Assembly: GCA_030827315.1 (NCBI GenBank)
Contig: JAURER010000019.1
Coordinates: forward strand, 1-58,602
DNA: 58,602 bases
Origin: Gemmatimonadota bacterium
GTDB lineage: Bacteria; Gemmatimonadota; Gemmatimonadetes; Longimicrobiales; Gaopeijiaceae
Direction: 5' to 3'
Of the stretch, positions 48,262 to 57,851 are shown in pieces. Every line of letters starts with the position of its first letter. The stretch's first letter is position 1. The position numbers were made by a program, and so were the translations under genes. Below the pieces are notes generated by a model. The model did no database searches. It had not been told where the DNA came from and saw nothing but the letters and a program-made list of their open reading frames with translations.

Positions 48262-49515
48262 TTACGCGGGGACGCCGTCGCGGGCCGCCGACGCGAGCAG
48301 CTCGAGCACCCGCTCCACGTCGGCCGGCACGTTGTAGACGTGGGTGGAAAGCCGCATCCATCCGTATCCGTACTCGCCGATGACGCGCGTGCGCACGTCC
48401 GCCGCCCGGGAAAGGTGTCGCTGAAGGTCCGCCGACTCCACCCCGTCGATGGCGAACGAGACCATCGCCCCCTTGAGCGCCTCGTCCGCGGGCGTGGCCA
48501 CCGAAACGCCCGGGATCGCCCGCAGGCCCTGCTCCAGGGTGTCCCTGAGGTACCGCACCCGGGCCTCGACACGGTCCCGGCCGATGGCCTGCATGAACTC
48601 CAGCGCCGCGAGCAGACCCGCCAGCCGCGACTCGTCCATCGTCCCCATGTGGTTGAACCGATGGGCCCCGAGCGAGAGGTCGTCCCAGCCGCCGGAAGCG
48701 AGCGTCGGCCAGAGGCGTTCCCGCCACGCCCGAGTGATGTAGAGGAGGCCGGTGCCCTGGGGTGCCAGCAGCCACTTGTGCGGCGAGCTCGCGTAGAAGT
48801 CTCCGCCGACCTCCGCGAGGTCGATGCCGAGCATGCCGGGGGGATGCGCCCCGTCGACGGCCAGAACGATCCCGGCGTCCGCGCAACGCCGAGCCAGGGC
48901 CGACACCGGCATCAGGGTCCCGGTGGTGAAGGTCATGTGCGACACGCATACGACGCGCGTGGCCGGTGTGACCCGGCGCCAGACCGAGTCGGCGAGCTCG
49001 CCCGCGTCACGGGCCGGAGTCGGAAGCGACGCGACGATGAGCCGGGCTTCGCGACGCTTGGTCGCGAGCTTCCACGGCTCGAGCCCCCCGATGTGCTCGT
49101 GATCCGTGGTGACCACCTCGTCACCGGGCCTGAGGTCGAGTCCGTTGGCGACGAAGCTCATGGCCTCGGTCGTGTTGCGCGGAAAGACAAAGCCCTCCGG
49201 CTCCCCGCCGACGAGGGCCGCGGTGGCCGCCTTGACGTCGTCCCAGGCGACACCGGGTGGGAAGGTGCTCGCGACCCGTCTCGCGTGCTCCGCCACCGCA
49301 TCGACCACGACGCGCGGCGACGGACCGAGCGTCCCGTTGTTCAGGTATATCCGGTCCGGTGGAAGGAGGAACTGGCCGCGCACGAAGGACCAGAACGCCT
49401 CGTCGTCCGGCGCACCTCCGGAAGCGAGATCCCGCGCGAGCGCGTCCAGGGCACCCGGCCACGCCAGCGAGGCGCCGCCGAGGACGGAGACGAAGCGCCG
49501 CCGATCCCACCTCAT
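48262..49515 (-). CDS. Class V aminotransferase with twin-arginine signal (isopenicillin N epimerase-like)
   Basis: A 417-residue PLP enzyme. The N-terminus RRRFVSVLGGASLAWPGAL looks like a Tat signal, so it may act in the periplasm folded with its cofactor. YLNNGTLGPSP, VDGAHPPGMLGIDLAEVGGDFY and the PLP lysine in SSPHKWLLAPQGTG are class V features seen in isopenicillin-N epimerases and cysteine-desulfurase relatives. The reaction is not known. Seven bp after the RidA gene. Confidence 0.88.
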   Translation of the reverse strand: MRWDRRRFVSVLGGASLAWPGALDALARDLASGGAPDDEAFWSFVRGQFLLPPDRIYLNNGTLGPSPRVVVDAVAEHARRVASTFPPGVAWDDVKAATAALVGGEPEGFVFPRNTTEAMSFVANGLDLRPGDEVVTTDHEHIGGLEPWKLATKRREARLIVASLPTPARDAGELADSVWRRVTPATRVVCVSHMTFTTGTLMPVSALARRCADAGIVLAVDGAHPPGMLGIDLAEVGGDFYASSPHKWLLAPQGTGLLYITRAWRERLWPTLASGGWDDLSLGAHRFNHMGTMDESRLAGLLAALEFMQAIGRDRVEARVRYLRDTLEQGLRAIPGVSVATPADEALKGAMVSFAIDGVESADLQRHLSRAADVRTRVIGEYGYGWMRLSTHVYNVPADVERVLELLASAARDGVPA

Positions 49516-49522
49516 CGAGGGA

Positions 49523-49966
49523 TCAGTCCGCCTTGACCGCGATGAACGAGATCTCGATGATCGCGCCGCCCACCAGACCGGATACTTCGACGGCGACCCT
49601 CGAAGGGGCCTCGATGCCCTCGAAGTACTGCGCGTAGGCCTCGTTCATCTCGGCGTATCCGTCGATGTCGGTGACGTAGACGGTGGCGCGGACCAGATCG
49701 CCGTAGTCCATGCCGAGCTCCTCGAGCAGCGCTCCGAAGGCCCTCATGATGTTGTGGGTCTCCGCCGCCATCCGTCCTTCGGTCATGGCCCGCGTCTCGG
49801 CAGTCGCGCCGAGCTTGCCCGACAGCCAGTACGTGTTGTCCACCTGGATCGCGGCGCTGAATGGGAGTCGGGGCGAGGGCTGGTGCGCGATGCGCGGGCC
49901 CTCCTGGGCGAAGAGCGGGTGCGCGAACAGCGACGCGAGGGCGACGGCGAGAGCGATGCGCTTCAC
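49523..49966 (-). CDS. RidA-family protein with signal peptide
   Basis: A 147-residue RidA/YjgF/Rid family protein. RidA hydrolyses reactive 2-aminoacrylate-type enamines made by PLP enzymes. It has a signal peptide (MKRIALAVALASLFAHPLFAQ), uncommon for the family. The catalytic arginine is present in PSRVAVEV, and GGAIIEISFIAV closes the fold. GTG start with AGGAG six bases upstream. Directly ahead of a Tat-type PLP aminotransferase, which suggests the two act together outside the cytoplasm. Confidence 0.88.
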   Translation of the reverse strand: MKRIALAVALASLFAHPLFAQEGPRIAHQPSPRLPFSAAIQVDNTYWLSGKLGATAETRAMTEGRMAAETHNIMRAFGALLEELGMDYGDLVRATVYVTDIDGYAEMNEAYAQYFEGIEAPSRVAVEVSGLVGGAIIEISFIAVKAD

Positions 49967-50071
49967 GGATATCTCCTGGGACGGGCGGGACACGGTGTCG
50001 ATCCCGGATCTTGTTCGGCCCCGGGGCGAAGAGCAAGCGGGGTGACCCACCGATCGAGTACCTTGTCCGGC

Positions 50072-51166
50072 ATGCCTTCCCTGAGCAGCCGTACCGTACG
50101 CTACGCCCGCGCGTGGATCGCGGGTCCGCACCACTTCGTCGAGGAGGAGATCCTGCTCGACCGTGACGGCGTCGCCGTGCCGGCCACCGTCGTTCGGCCC
50201 CAGGGTCCGACACGGGGGCTTCCCGCGTGGGTCGTGATGCACGGCATCACGCGCCCGGGACGTGCCCACGCACAGTTGGTGCGCTTCACCCGCGCCGTAG
50301 CGTCGGCGGGGATCGCGTCGATCGTTCCCGAGGTGCCGGAGTGGCGTGAGCTCCGTCTCGCTCCGCACCTGTCCACGCCCACCATCGCCGCCGCCGTGCG
50401 TGGCCTCCGCGATACCGGCCTGGTTCACGATGCGCCCCTGGGCCTCGTCGGCTTCTCTTTCGGTGCGCCACACGCGATCGCGAGCGCCGCCGACCCCACG
50501 CTTGCCGAAGAGATCGGTGCGGTGTGCGCGTTCGGCGGCTATTGCCAGCCGGAGTCGACCTTTCGTTTCATGATGTCGGGTCGACACGAGTGGGCCGGAC
50601 AGTCCTTCGTTCTCGAGCCCGACCCGTATGGACGCTGGATCGTCGCGGCGAACTATCTCCCTGCGGTACCCGGCCACGAGCTCGCCACGGACGTGGCGGA
50701 CGCGCTCCGCACCTTGGCCGCGTGGGCCGGCGACATCGGGGCGGCGTCACGCGACCCCGTGTACGATCCCGTCATCGAGCGACTTCGCGCGGGCGTTGCC
50801 GAAGAGCGTCGCGCCCTCTTCGACGCGTTCGCACGCCGCTCGGACGCTCGCCCTGACGCCGACCCTCACCTCGACATCGCGGACGGACTGGCCCGCGCCG
50901 CCCGATCCATCGATCCGGCGATCGACGCGGCCTCCGGGCTCGAGCGGTTCGACAGGCCCCTCAGCATCCTGCACGGTCGGAGCGACCACCTGGTCCCCTT
51001 CACCGAGGCGTACCGCCTGCGCCAGGCGACGCGCTCGACCGCGCCGCACCTGACGGTTACACGCCTGTTCGGGCACTCCTCGCAGGACCCCTTCCCGTTC
51101 GGCAGCGCGCTGCGCGAGCTGCCGATGTTCGCGACCGCTCTCGACCGGGTCCTGCGCTACGTCTGA
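50072..51166 (+). CDS. Alpha/beta hydrolase (dienelactone hydrolase-like)
   Basis: A 364-residue alpha/beta-hydrolase without a signal peptide. The nucleophile is Ser129 in VGFSFGAPH, the acid Asp305 in HGRSDHLVPF and the base His335 in LFGHSSQDPF. WVVMHGIT with HG is the oxyanion strand. Substrate unknown. ATG 50072 is 105 bp from the divergent RidA gene. Confidence 0.84.
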   Translation: MPSLSSRTVRYARAWIAGPHHFVEEEILLDRDGVAVPATVVRPQGPTRGLPAWVVMHGITRPGRAHAQLVRFTRAVASAGIASIVPEVPEWRELRLAPHLSTPTIAAAVRGLRDTGLVHDAPLGLVGFSFGAPHAIASAADPTLAEEIGAVCAFGGYCQPESTFRFMMSGRHEWAGQSFVLEPDPYGRWIVAANYLPAVPGHELATDVADALRTLAAWAGDIGAASRDPVYDPVIERLRAGVAEERRALFDAFARRSDARPDADPHLDIADGLARAARSIDPAIDAASGLERFDRPLSILHGRSDHLVPFTEAYRLRQATRSTAPHLTVTRLFGHSSQDPFPFGSALRELPMFATALDRVLRYV

Positions 51167-51184
51167 CCCGCCTGAGCTGCCCGG

Positions 51185-52438
51185 TCAGCGCATCCCGAGG
51201 ATGCTTCTCACAGCGGCCTTCACCCCCGGGTCACGATCTTCGACGGCCCGGTTCAGCAGCTTGCGCGCATGCGGCGTACCGATGCCGTGAAGCGCTCGAT
51301 AGGCGGCGATGCGCACGTCGGCTCGCGGCTTCGAGAAGAGAGTCCTGACCGCGTGCTTCTCGATCGACGGAACCGCACCCGGGTCACCGATCTGACCGAG
51401 CGCGCGCAAGAGCGGCAGCGCCTGATCCGGATCTCTTGCGGCATCGAGCTTGGCGACGAGGGGGCGCACGGCACGCTGGACACGAAGTTCTCCGGCGGCG
51501 ACGGCAGCGGCGAGGCGGACGTCCTCGTCGGGATCGTCGAGCAGCCCCACGACGAGAAGGCCCGACTCCGCATCCCGGAGCTTGGCGAGCGAGCGCAGAG
51601 CTTCACGGCGGACGCGCGAATCGGGGTTGGCGAGTGCGCCCGTGACGAGCTCCACAGCCCGGGGCCCACCCGTGGTGCCGAGAATGATGACCGCGTTGCG
51701 CACCAGGAAGCGGTTGTCGTCGACCGCCATCTCCTCGATTACCCTCCGCCCCGCCTCGCCCATCGCGACCAGCGCGTCGCAGTGGATGCTGCGTGCGAGG
51801 CGGTCCGTGGTCTCGGCCAGATGGTCGCGGATCGCGACCGCCATGTCCTCGCCGATGACCCGGCAAACGCCGAAGTACTCCCGCCGTCTCTCCTCGACCC
51901 GTTCCGCCCCCATCTGGCGGGCGAGCCGTCCGAGGACGACGGGAGAGATCATCGACCGCGCGACGTCATGGACCGCCGGGTCGGGCGGCTCCCCCGCGGC
52001 CACGAGCAGCTTTGCGAGGCACCGCACGATCGGCTGGACCTCCCGCGACTCGAGCATCTCGCCGGCGAGCCTCCGGATCTCGTCGGCGCGGGCGCCGTCC
52101 CCGACCAGGTACGAGTCCACGGCCTGATCCAGGGGCGTGGGCTCGAACTCCTCCTCGCCACCCGGCGAGGCGACGTCCTGCGGCCGCGCCGGGTCAGCAT
52201 CCCGGGCCGGCGTCTCCGAGAGCGCGTCGTCGAACTCCAGCAGTGGGAGCGGCCCACCGTCGGCTGCGCCTTCGAGCTCCGGGAGCGGCGGGAACGCGTG
52301 GGCCGACCAGTCGGCGTCGCCCGGCACCTCCCCGGCGTCCATGAGCGTCGAGGACGCGGCGTGGACCGACGGCGCGAAGAGCGCGTCGATCGAACGGGCG
52401 AGTCCCGTGAGCTGCTTGCTACCCTCTGTCTCGGACAT
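51185..52438 (-). CDS. HEAT-repeat protein
   Basis: A 417-residue soluble protein. The first 100 residues are acidic and low-complexity; about 185-417 consists of HEAT/PBS-lyase-type repeats with the recurring pattern LGTTGGPRAVELVTGAL, SRVRREALRSLAKL, DVRLAAAVAAGELR and ALGQIGDPGAVPSIEK. Such repeats serve as protein scaffolds. No partner can be named. ATG 52438; convergent with the hydrolase and divergent from the STAS-like gene. Confidence 0.78.
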   Translation of the reverse strand: MSETEGSKQLTGLARSIDALFAPSVHAASSTLMDAGEVPGDADWSAHAFPPLPELEGAADGGPLPLLEFDDALSETPARDADPARPQDVASPGGEEEFEPTPLDQAVDSYLVGDGARADEIRRLAGEMLESREVQPIVRCLAKLLVAAGEPPDPAVHDVARSMISPVVLGRLARQMGAERVEERRREYFGVCRVIGEDMAVAIRDHLAETTDRLARSIHCDALVAMGEAGRRVIEEMAVDDNRFLVRNAVIILGTTGGPRAVELVTGALANPDSRVRREALRSLAKLRDAESGLLVVGLLDDPDEDVRLAAAVAAGELRVQRAVRPLVAKLDAARDPDQALPLLRALGQIGDPGAVPSIEKHAVRTLFSKPRADVRIAAYRALHGIGTPHARKLLNRAVEDRDPGVKAAVRSILGMR

Positions 52439-52635
52439 GGCTCGCACTGGCTGTGGATCAAGGACCGCGGCGGTGCCAATGTACGCCCCGACACCGCGTC
52501 AAGCGACGATTTCTTGCATGCCCCTGGGCGGCCCGGCATCTTCACGCCGCTTCTGCGCGGTCCCCCGTGCGGCCCGGGCCAGGGCGTGCCCGAGCCGCGC
52601 TACCGCCCCACGGACCGAACTTCAAGGAGGTCACG

Positions 52636-53007
52636 ATGCCCGTCTTCACCCGCCTTCGGGACGGAGTCCTCGTACTGACGGTCGACGGAGACTTCACGGC
52701 GAACGAGGTGCGTCGCGTCACCTCCGGGGCCTTCGAGAACGCGGGCACACCGGCTCTCGTGCCGGTGCTGCTGGACATGAGCGGAGCCGCCGGCGTCTCG
52801 GCCAAGTCCAGTGAGGAGATGCAGGCGACTGGGGCGATTTTCGGCGCCTACCGGGACCGCATCCAGGGCCTCGCGGTGGTCGCGGCCTCGGACGTCCATC
52901 ACTTCTTCACGGGTGAGGGTGATTTCGCCCGCGAAGCCGGGACGGCCGTGTACCCCTGCCACTCGCATGCCGATGCGAGAACCTGGCTGGGGGGCGGCGG
53001 TGCATAG
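52636..53007 (+). CDS. Small STAS/SpoIIAA-like protein
   Basis: A 123-residue protein with the pattern LRDGVLVLTVDGDFTANEVRRV...VPVLLDMSGAAGV, like STAS or SpoIIAA-type single-domain proteins; no phosphorylatable Ser is obvious at the usual place. It has a near-ideal ribosome site (AAGGAGG, 6 bases before ATG). Its stop overlaps the start of the amidohydrolase gene, so the two are coupled. Confidence 0.7.
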   Translation: MPVFTRLRDGVLVLTVDGDFTANEVRRVTSGAFENAGTPALVPVLLDMSGAAGVSAKSSEEMQATGAIFGAYRDRIQGLAVVAASDVHHFFTGEGDFAREAGTAVYPCHSHADARTWLGGGGA

Positions 53008-54415
53008 CGGGCTGGTGACGCGAGCCGGGCGCAGCTACGCGGGGCACGGCGTCGTCACGCTTCTGGCCCTCGCCGTCAGCTCGGCGGCCGCCGAGGCACA
53101 GCCGGGCGCGGGAGCGACCGCGTTCACCGACGTAACCGTTCTGCCCATGGACCGCCCGGGCACACTCACCGGGCAGACGGTTCTGGTCCGGGACGGCGTC
53201 ATCACCGAAATCGGCGACGCGGCTTGGGTTCGCGTCCCGGCCGGCGCGACCGTCATCGACGGAGCCGGTCGTTATCTCATGCCCGGGCTCGCCGAAATGC
53301 ACGCGCACGTGCCGCCCGGCGCGGACCCCCCGCGCGACGCGGTGGAGGACATCCTCTTCCTGTACGTGGCCAACGGCATCACCACGATCCGCGGCATGCT
53401 CGGCAGCGACTACCAGATCCCGCTCGCGCGCGAGCTCGGGGAGGGTGCGCTCCTCGGCCCCACGTTCTACGTCGGCGCGCCTTCGATCAACGGCAACTCC
53501 GCCCCGACCCCGGCGGATGCGGAGCGTCTGGTACGGGCGCACGCCGCCGCCGGCTACCATTTGCAGAAGATCCACCCCGGCGTGTCCCGGACGACGTGGG
53601 ACCACATGGTGGCCGTGGCCGAGGAAGCGGGCCTGACCTTCGGCGGGCACGTTCCGGCCGCCGTCGGGCTCGTCCACGCCATGGAGTCGGGCATGTCGAC
53701 CGTCGATCACCTCGACGGGTACGTCCAGGCCGTCGCCTCCCCCGGCGTCGTGGCGCAGATCAACAGCGGCGCACCCATCGACCTCGAGGGGCTGGTCGAG
53801 GGTATCGACGAGGACAGGGTCGAAGAACTCGTCGCGATGACCGTCGAACACGACGTCTACGTGGTGCCGACGATGTACCTGTGGGAGAACCTTTACGGAA
53901 CGTCCGACCCCGAGCCGTTCCTCAGCCAGCCCGAGATGCGCTACGTCTCGGTGGCGCAGCGGGACGCCTGGCGCCGCCAGGCCGCCCCGGGACCGCAGGG
54001 AAGCCCGCAAGCGGTGCGCGCGTTCATCGACGTTCGCAACCGGATCCTGAAGCGTCTCGCCGACGCGGGCGCGCACGTCATGATGGGGACCGACTCGCCT
54101 CAGCTGTTCAACGTTCCCGGGTTCGCCCTGCACCGGGAAATCGCGGTCATGTCCCGGGCCGGAATGACCAACCAGCAGATCCTCGAGAGCGGCACCGTGA
54201 ACGTCGGTCGCTACGTACGCGAACATCTCGGGCTCGAAGACTCGTTCGGCGTGGTCGCGCCGGGTCAGAGGGCCGACCTGGTTCTGCTCGGCTCGAACCC
54301 GCTGGAAGATCTCGACAACCTCACGGACCGAGTGGGCGTCATGGTGCGCGGTCGGTGGGTGCCCAGGGCCGAGATCGACGCGGGACTCGCGGCGCTGGAG
54401 GCGAAGCACCGCTGA
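53000..54415 (+). CDS. Exported amidohydrolase
   Basis: A 471-residue metal-dependent amidohydrolase with an N-terminal export segment (VVTLLALAVSSAAAEAQ). Metal and active-site residues are visible in LAEMHAHVPP (His101, His103), QKIHPG, FGGHVP, TVDHLDGY and MMGTDSPQ, and the C-terminal GQRADLVLLGSNPL is the usual beta-domain return. Related enzymes act on imides, prolidase substrates and similar. The GTG overlaps the STAS-like stop by 8 nt; GTG 53018 is also possible. Confidence 0.85.
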   Translation: MHSGLVTRAGRSYAGHGVVTLLALAVSSAAAEAQPGAGATAFTDVTVLPMDRPGTLTGQTVLVRDGVITEIGDAAWVRVPAGATVIDGAGRYLMPGLAEMHAHVPPGADPPRDAVEDILFLYVANGITTIRGMLGSDYQIPLARELGEGALLGPTFYVGAPSINGNSAPTPADAERLVRAHAAAGYHLQKIHPGVSRTTWDHMVAVAEEAGLTFGGHVPAAVGLVHAMESGMSTVDHLDGYVQAVASPGVVAQINSGAPIDLEGLVEGIDEDRVEELVAMTVEHDVYVVPTMYLWENLYGTSDPEPFLSQPEMRYVSVAQRDAWRRQAAPGPQGSPQAVRAFIDVRNRILKRLADAGAHVMMGTDSPQLFNVPGFALHREIAVMSRAGMTNQQILESGTVNVGRYVREHLGLEDSFGVVAPGQRADLVLLGSNPLEDLDNLTDRVGVMVRGRWVPRAEIDAGLAALEAKHR

Positions 54416-54436
54416 GCCGCGCGGTGCGGAGGGTCT

Positions 54437-55063
54437 TCACCCCGAGGAAGCGCCGGGGAACGGGACCGGAACCCGGGGCAGCTCGAAGGCCCCGGGGAAA
54501 TCCGTGGCGACCTCCTTCTGCTTCCCGCTCCACGCCTCGATGTCCACCCGGTACACCGCCGTGCGCGCCAGCTCCTCGTCCGTCGTCGGGCGGTAGTCGC
54601 GGCCGGCCAGCAGATGCGGCGCATACCTGTCGAGCAGCGCTTGCAGCGCGTCTCGGGCTTCGGCGGGATCCTCGACGACGCGGCCCGTGCCGAAGGCCAC
54701 GACGCCGCAGTATTCGACGGAGAACTCGAGCGCTTCGGGAGCGGGCAGAAGGCGACCCATGGCGGACACGCTGAACGCGACCTTGCGCCCCACGTCCACG
54801 TTGTCTCTCGTCCGACCGGAGCGGTGGGTGTGCAGGTAGATGCAGTGCCGCTGCGGATCGTAGACGAAGAGATTCGAGTTGAGGAACGGCTGGCCGTCCT
54901 CTCCAACCGTCGCGAGATGGCCGTAGGGCGCCGTTTCGAGGAACGACCGCACCCAGGCGTCGTTCTTGCCACGGTCGCGCCGGCGCAGCCGGCTGCGCTC
55001 GTCGTCGCGGCCGGCGTTGTCCGCCCCGACCCTGTCCGGGTCCGTCGGGCGGTACGCGCTCAC
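54437..55063 (-). CDS. Pyridoxamine 5'-phosphate oxidase-like flavoprotein
   Basis: A 208-residue split-barrel flavoprotein. APYGHLATVGEDGQPFLNSN and LFVYDPQRHCIYLHTHRSGR fit the FMN-binding fold shared by PNPOx-like and haem-oxygenase-like proteins, and EWSGKQKE near the C-terminus is typical of the 'pyridoxamine oxidase family' group. Substrate unknown. The GTG start overlaps the DinB stop (GTGA). Confidence 0.83.
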   Translation of the reverse strand: MSAYRPTDPDRVGADNAGRDDERSRLRRRDRGKNDAWVRSFLETAPYGHLATVGEDGQPFLNSNLFVYDPQRHCIYLHTHRSGRTRDNVDVGRKVAFSVSAMGRLLPAPEALEFSVEYCGVVAFGTGRVVEDPAEARDALQALLDRYAPHLLAGRDYRPTTDEELARTAVYRVDIEAWSGKQKEVATDFPGAFELPRVPVPFPGASSG

Positions 55064-55590
55064 CCCGCCTCCGCCAGGTAGTCGCGCCGCAGGAGGTAGC
55101 GGTGCCAGAGCTCGTGTCCGGCGATGATCCACGGGAAGCTGCGGACCGAGAACTGGAAGCCGCTCGCGACCCCCGTCCGCGCACCCTCCTCCTCGTTCAG
55201 GGTGGCGAAGAAGTGGAGGTTGGCCCGCCGGACCGCGGCCCATTCCCCGCACAGGTCGTCGAGCGTTCGCGCGTCGGCCCGCGACGCGGACACCCAGGCG
55301 TCCTGGGCCATCGCCGGCAGCTGGATGCCTGGCTCGCGCACCATGTGGAGCGCCCGGTACCCGAAGACGCGCTCCGAGTCGACGACGTGCCCGACGACCT
55401 CGCGCAGACTCCACTTCCCTTCGGCATAGCGGTACGTCTCCCGCGCCTCGGGGACCGACTGCAGCAGCGCGAGCGTATCGCCGAGCTGATCGCGAAGAAT
55501 CTGAAGAATGTCGCCGTCCGGGACCTGCGCCACGTAGCGCGCGTAGTACTCGGCGTACTCCGAAGAATCGGGACGGTGCAGAGCGCTCAT
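55060..55590 (-). CDS. DinB-family protein
   Basis: A 176-residue four-helix protein of the DinB/YfiT superfamily. The metal-site histidines are expected in REVVGHVVDSERVFGYRAL and ELWHRYLLRRDYL, both present. These proteins are often thiol-dependent transferases or have no known substrate. ATG coupled (ATGA) to the M19 dipeptidase stop, and its own stop to the PNPOx-like gene. Confidence 0.86.
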   Translation of the reverse strand: MSALHRPDSSEYAEYYARYVAQVPDGDILQILRDQLGDTLALLQSVPEARETYRYAEGKWSLREVVGHVVDSERVFGYRALHMVREPGIQLPAMAQDAWVSASRADARTLDDLCGEWAAVRRANLHFFATLNEEEGARTGVASGFQFSVRSFPWIIAGHELWHRYLLRRDYLAEAG

Positions 55591-56744
55591 CGGTCGTCTC
55601 CTATCCGACCATCGAGTTGCTCGATCGTCTGCGTGGACGGGTCACGCTCGCGCTGCAGCCGCCGCGCGGCGGTCTCGGCGTCGCGCCAGGCCCGAAGCAC
55701 GTTCTCGCCGGCGAGCTTCGCGAGATCCTCCTCCGTCCAGCCGCGCCGCGAAAGCTCGGCGAAGAGCATCGGGAAGGTGGACACGTCTTCGAGCCCCACC
55801 GGCGTGGAGTCGATTCCGTCGAAGTCCGAACCGATCCCGACGTGGTCCACCCCTGCGATGCTGGCGATGTGGTCGATGTGGTCGGCCACGTCCGCGATCG
55901 TCGCCTCGTCGTTCGACGTGAGGAAGCCCGGGACGAACGTCACCATGACCACGCCGCCGTTCTCCGGCAGTCGGCGGAGCACCTGATCCGGGACGTTGCG
56001 GGCGTGGTCATGAACGCCCCGCGCCGACGCATGGGACCAGATGACCGGCGCCTCCGCGACGTCGAGGGCGTCGTTCATCGCCTCGGGCGAGGTGTGCGAG
56101 AGATCGACCAGCATGCCCATGCGGTTCATCTCGCGAACCACTTCCTTCCCGAATTCCGATAACCCTCCGTGGCGCGGCTCGTCGCAGCAGGAATCCGCCC
56201 AGTCCAGGGTACCGTTGTGCGTCAGGGTCATATAGCGCACGCCCATCGCGTAGTAGGCGCGCAAAGCGCCGAGCGAGTTCTCGATCGCGTGACCGCCCTC
56301 CATGCCGAGCATCGAGCCGATGCGCCCACGGCCGAACGCGCCCTCGAGGTCCGACGCGGTGAGCGCGAGCTCGAAGGCGTCCGGGTACCGCTCGATGATG
56401 CGGGCCGCGATGTCGATCTGCTCCAGCTGGACCTTCGCCGCGCCTTCCTCCGTCGCCTCGAACGGGATGTAGACAGACCAGAACTGCCCGCCGACCCGCC
56501 CCGCGCGCAGACGCGCGATGTCGGTGTGGAACGGCGTCGAACCACGGAGGTCGTGGGCGGACGCCTCGACGTCGTGGGGCGCGGATTCGCTTTGACGGAT
56601 GGCCCAGGGGAGATCGTTGTGGCCATCGATGAGGGGCGTCGTGGAAAGCACGCGCAGCGCCCTCTGCATGTGCGTGTCCTGCGCCCGGGCGCTCGGGGCG
56701 CCGACGGTTACGAGGGCGAGGGTGAGGATGGCGGCTCGTATCAT
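55587..56744 (-). CDS. M19 membrane-dipeptidase family enzyme
   Basis: A 385-residue zinc dipeptidase with a signal peptide ending SARAQ. The binuclear zinc ligands are in DGHNDLPWAIR (His42, Asp44), MLGMEGGHAI, VDLSHTS, WSHASAR and GIGSDFDG, a complete M19 set. These enzymes cleave a range of dipeptides in the periplasm. ATG 56744; it heads the M19-DinB-PNPOx coupled unit. Confidence 0.94.
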   Translation of the reverse strand: MIRAAILTLALVTVGAPSARAQDTHMQRALRVLSTTPLIDGHNDLPWAIRQSESAPHDVEASAHDLRGSTPFHTDIARLRAGRVGGQFWSVYIPFEATEEGAAKVQLEQIDIAARIIERYPDAFELALTASDLEGAFGRGRIGSMLGMEGGHAIENSLGALRAYYAMGVRYMTLTHNGTLDWADSCCDEPRHGGLSEFGKEVVREMNRMGMLVDLSHTSPEAMNDALDVAEAPVIWSHASARGVHDHARNVPDQVLRRLPENGGVVMVTFVPGFLTSNDEATIADVADHIDHIASIAGVDHVGIGSDFDGIDSTPVGLEDVSTFPMLFAELSRRGWTEEDLAKLAGENVLRAWRDAETAARRLQRERDPSTQTIEQLDGRIGDDR

Positions 56745-56788
56745 GGCGTGTCGATCGTTGAGGTGCGTCCGGACCGTAGAATCGCAGA

Positions 56789-57376
56789 TCATCCCCGAGT
56801 CGGCCACTCCTCGGAGAGCAGCGCGTGCAGGACGTGATCCTCCCAGCGGCCGGCGATCTTCAGGTACGCGCGAGCGATGCCCTCGCGCCGGAAGCCCACC
56901 TTCTCCGCGATCCGGAGTGACGCCGCATTCGCCGGCATGATGCTGGCCTGCACTCGATGCAGCGCGAGGCCCTCGGGCGGCTGTGCGAAGGCGAAATCGA
57001 GGATGGCGCGCACGCCCTCGGTCCCGTAGCCGCGACCGACGAAGCCGGTCGAGACCTGCCAGGCGGCGTGCGCGCTCTGGGCGACGCCCCGTACGATCTC
57101 GTTGAGGGCGAACATGCCCACCATCATGCCGTCGGCCGCGAATGCGCCCATGCGAAAGTGTGTGCCCGCCTGTGCTCCGGACCGGCCCCGCCTCAGCTCT
57201 CGCTCGAAGCGCTCCTGCGGAGTCAGAGACGGATCCACGGCCGGCGTCCAGGGCCCCCAGGCTCCCGCGCTCTCGAGCAGCGCCCGGACCCACGCGCCCT
57301 CGTCGGAGGCCTCGAGCGGACGCAGCTCCATGCGTTCCGTCGAGCGCCGAAGCGCGGGGATCGGCCTCACGGTCAC
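56789..57376 (-). CDS. GNAT-family N-acetyltransferase (RimJ-like)
   Basis: A 195-residue acetyltransferase. GFVGRGYGTEGVRAIL is the acetyl-CoA loop and MPANAASLRIAEKVGFRREGIARAYLKI is the C-terminal signature of the RimJ/RimL type. Acceptor unknown. GTG 57376 overlaps the stop of the M24 remnant (GTGA); GTG 57370, five bases after GGAGG, is also plausible. Confidence 0.85.
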   Translation of the reverse strand: MTVRPIPALRRSTERMELRPLEASDEGAWVRALLESAGAWGPWTPAVDPSLTPQERFERELRRGRSGAQAGTHFRMGAFAADGMMVGMFALNEIVRGVAQSAHAAWQVSTGFVGRGYGTEGVRAILDFAFAQPPEGLALHRVQASIMPANAASLRIAEKVGFRREGIARAYLKIAGRWEDHVLHALLSEEWPTRG

Positions 57377-57709
57377 CCTCCGGACATGATCCGCTCGACC
57401 TCGTGGACCGAGCTCGGAGCGCTGGCGGAGAGGTTCTCGTGGCCGTTCTGCGTGACCAGGATGACGTCCTCGATCATGATCGCGAGGTCGAGCTCGGGAA
57501 CGTAGAGCTCGGGCTCGACGGTGAAGACCATACCCGCCTCGAGCGGAGTCGTGTAGTCGCGCCCATCGATGGATTCCAGCCCCACGGGGTGTTCGATGTC
57601 GCACACGCCGAGGCCGGCGACGGCTGTGTACAGCGTGAGTCCCTTCCCTTGGGTCAGGTAGTCGCCGGATCACGTCGAGGATCGTGGCGCCCGGGCGGGC
57701 AGACTAGAG
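57373..57709 (-). pseudogene. Decayed C-terminal fragment of an M24 metallopeptidase (Xaa-Pro aminopeptidase-like)
   Basis: In one frame (57373-57669) the translation contains HPVGLESIDGRDYTTPLEAGMVFTVEPELY, the conserved C-terminal metal-site block of M24 peptidases, running to a normal end. Just upstream an in-frame TGA at 57670-57672 blocks it, while a piece in another frame (57709 to about 57650, ARPGATILDVIRR) looks like the preceding segment of the same family. Nothing homologous continues beyond 57710. So it is 5'-truncated and frameshifted, lacking the N-terminal two thirds. It lies at a boundary between gene blocks. Confidence 0.7.
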
Positions 57710-57835
57710 AGCGCCGCGGCGTTTGGCAATCCGGATCGGTCCAATGAACTCTGGCGCGAGAGTCCGGAGGAGCCTCTCTTGCTGGAACCGATTGCGATGT
57801 GCGCCCGGGCACGGGTCGGGCGTCACACGACACAG

Positions 57836-57851
57836 GGGCCCGAACGGGCCC
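57836..57851 (+). other. Inverted repeat upstream of the TonB-anchor-like gene
   Basis: GGGCCCG and CGGGCCC are a perfect 7-bp dyad with a 2-nt centre, 35 bp before the GTG of the 57886 gene. It could be an operator or a leader hairpin. The surrounding 57710-57885 holds no recognisable gene. Confidence 0.35.
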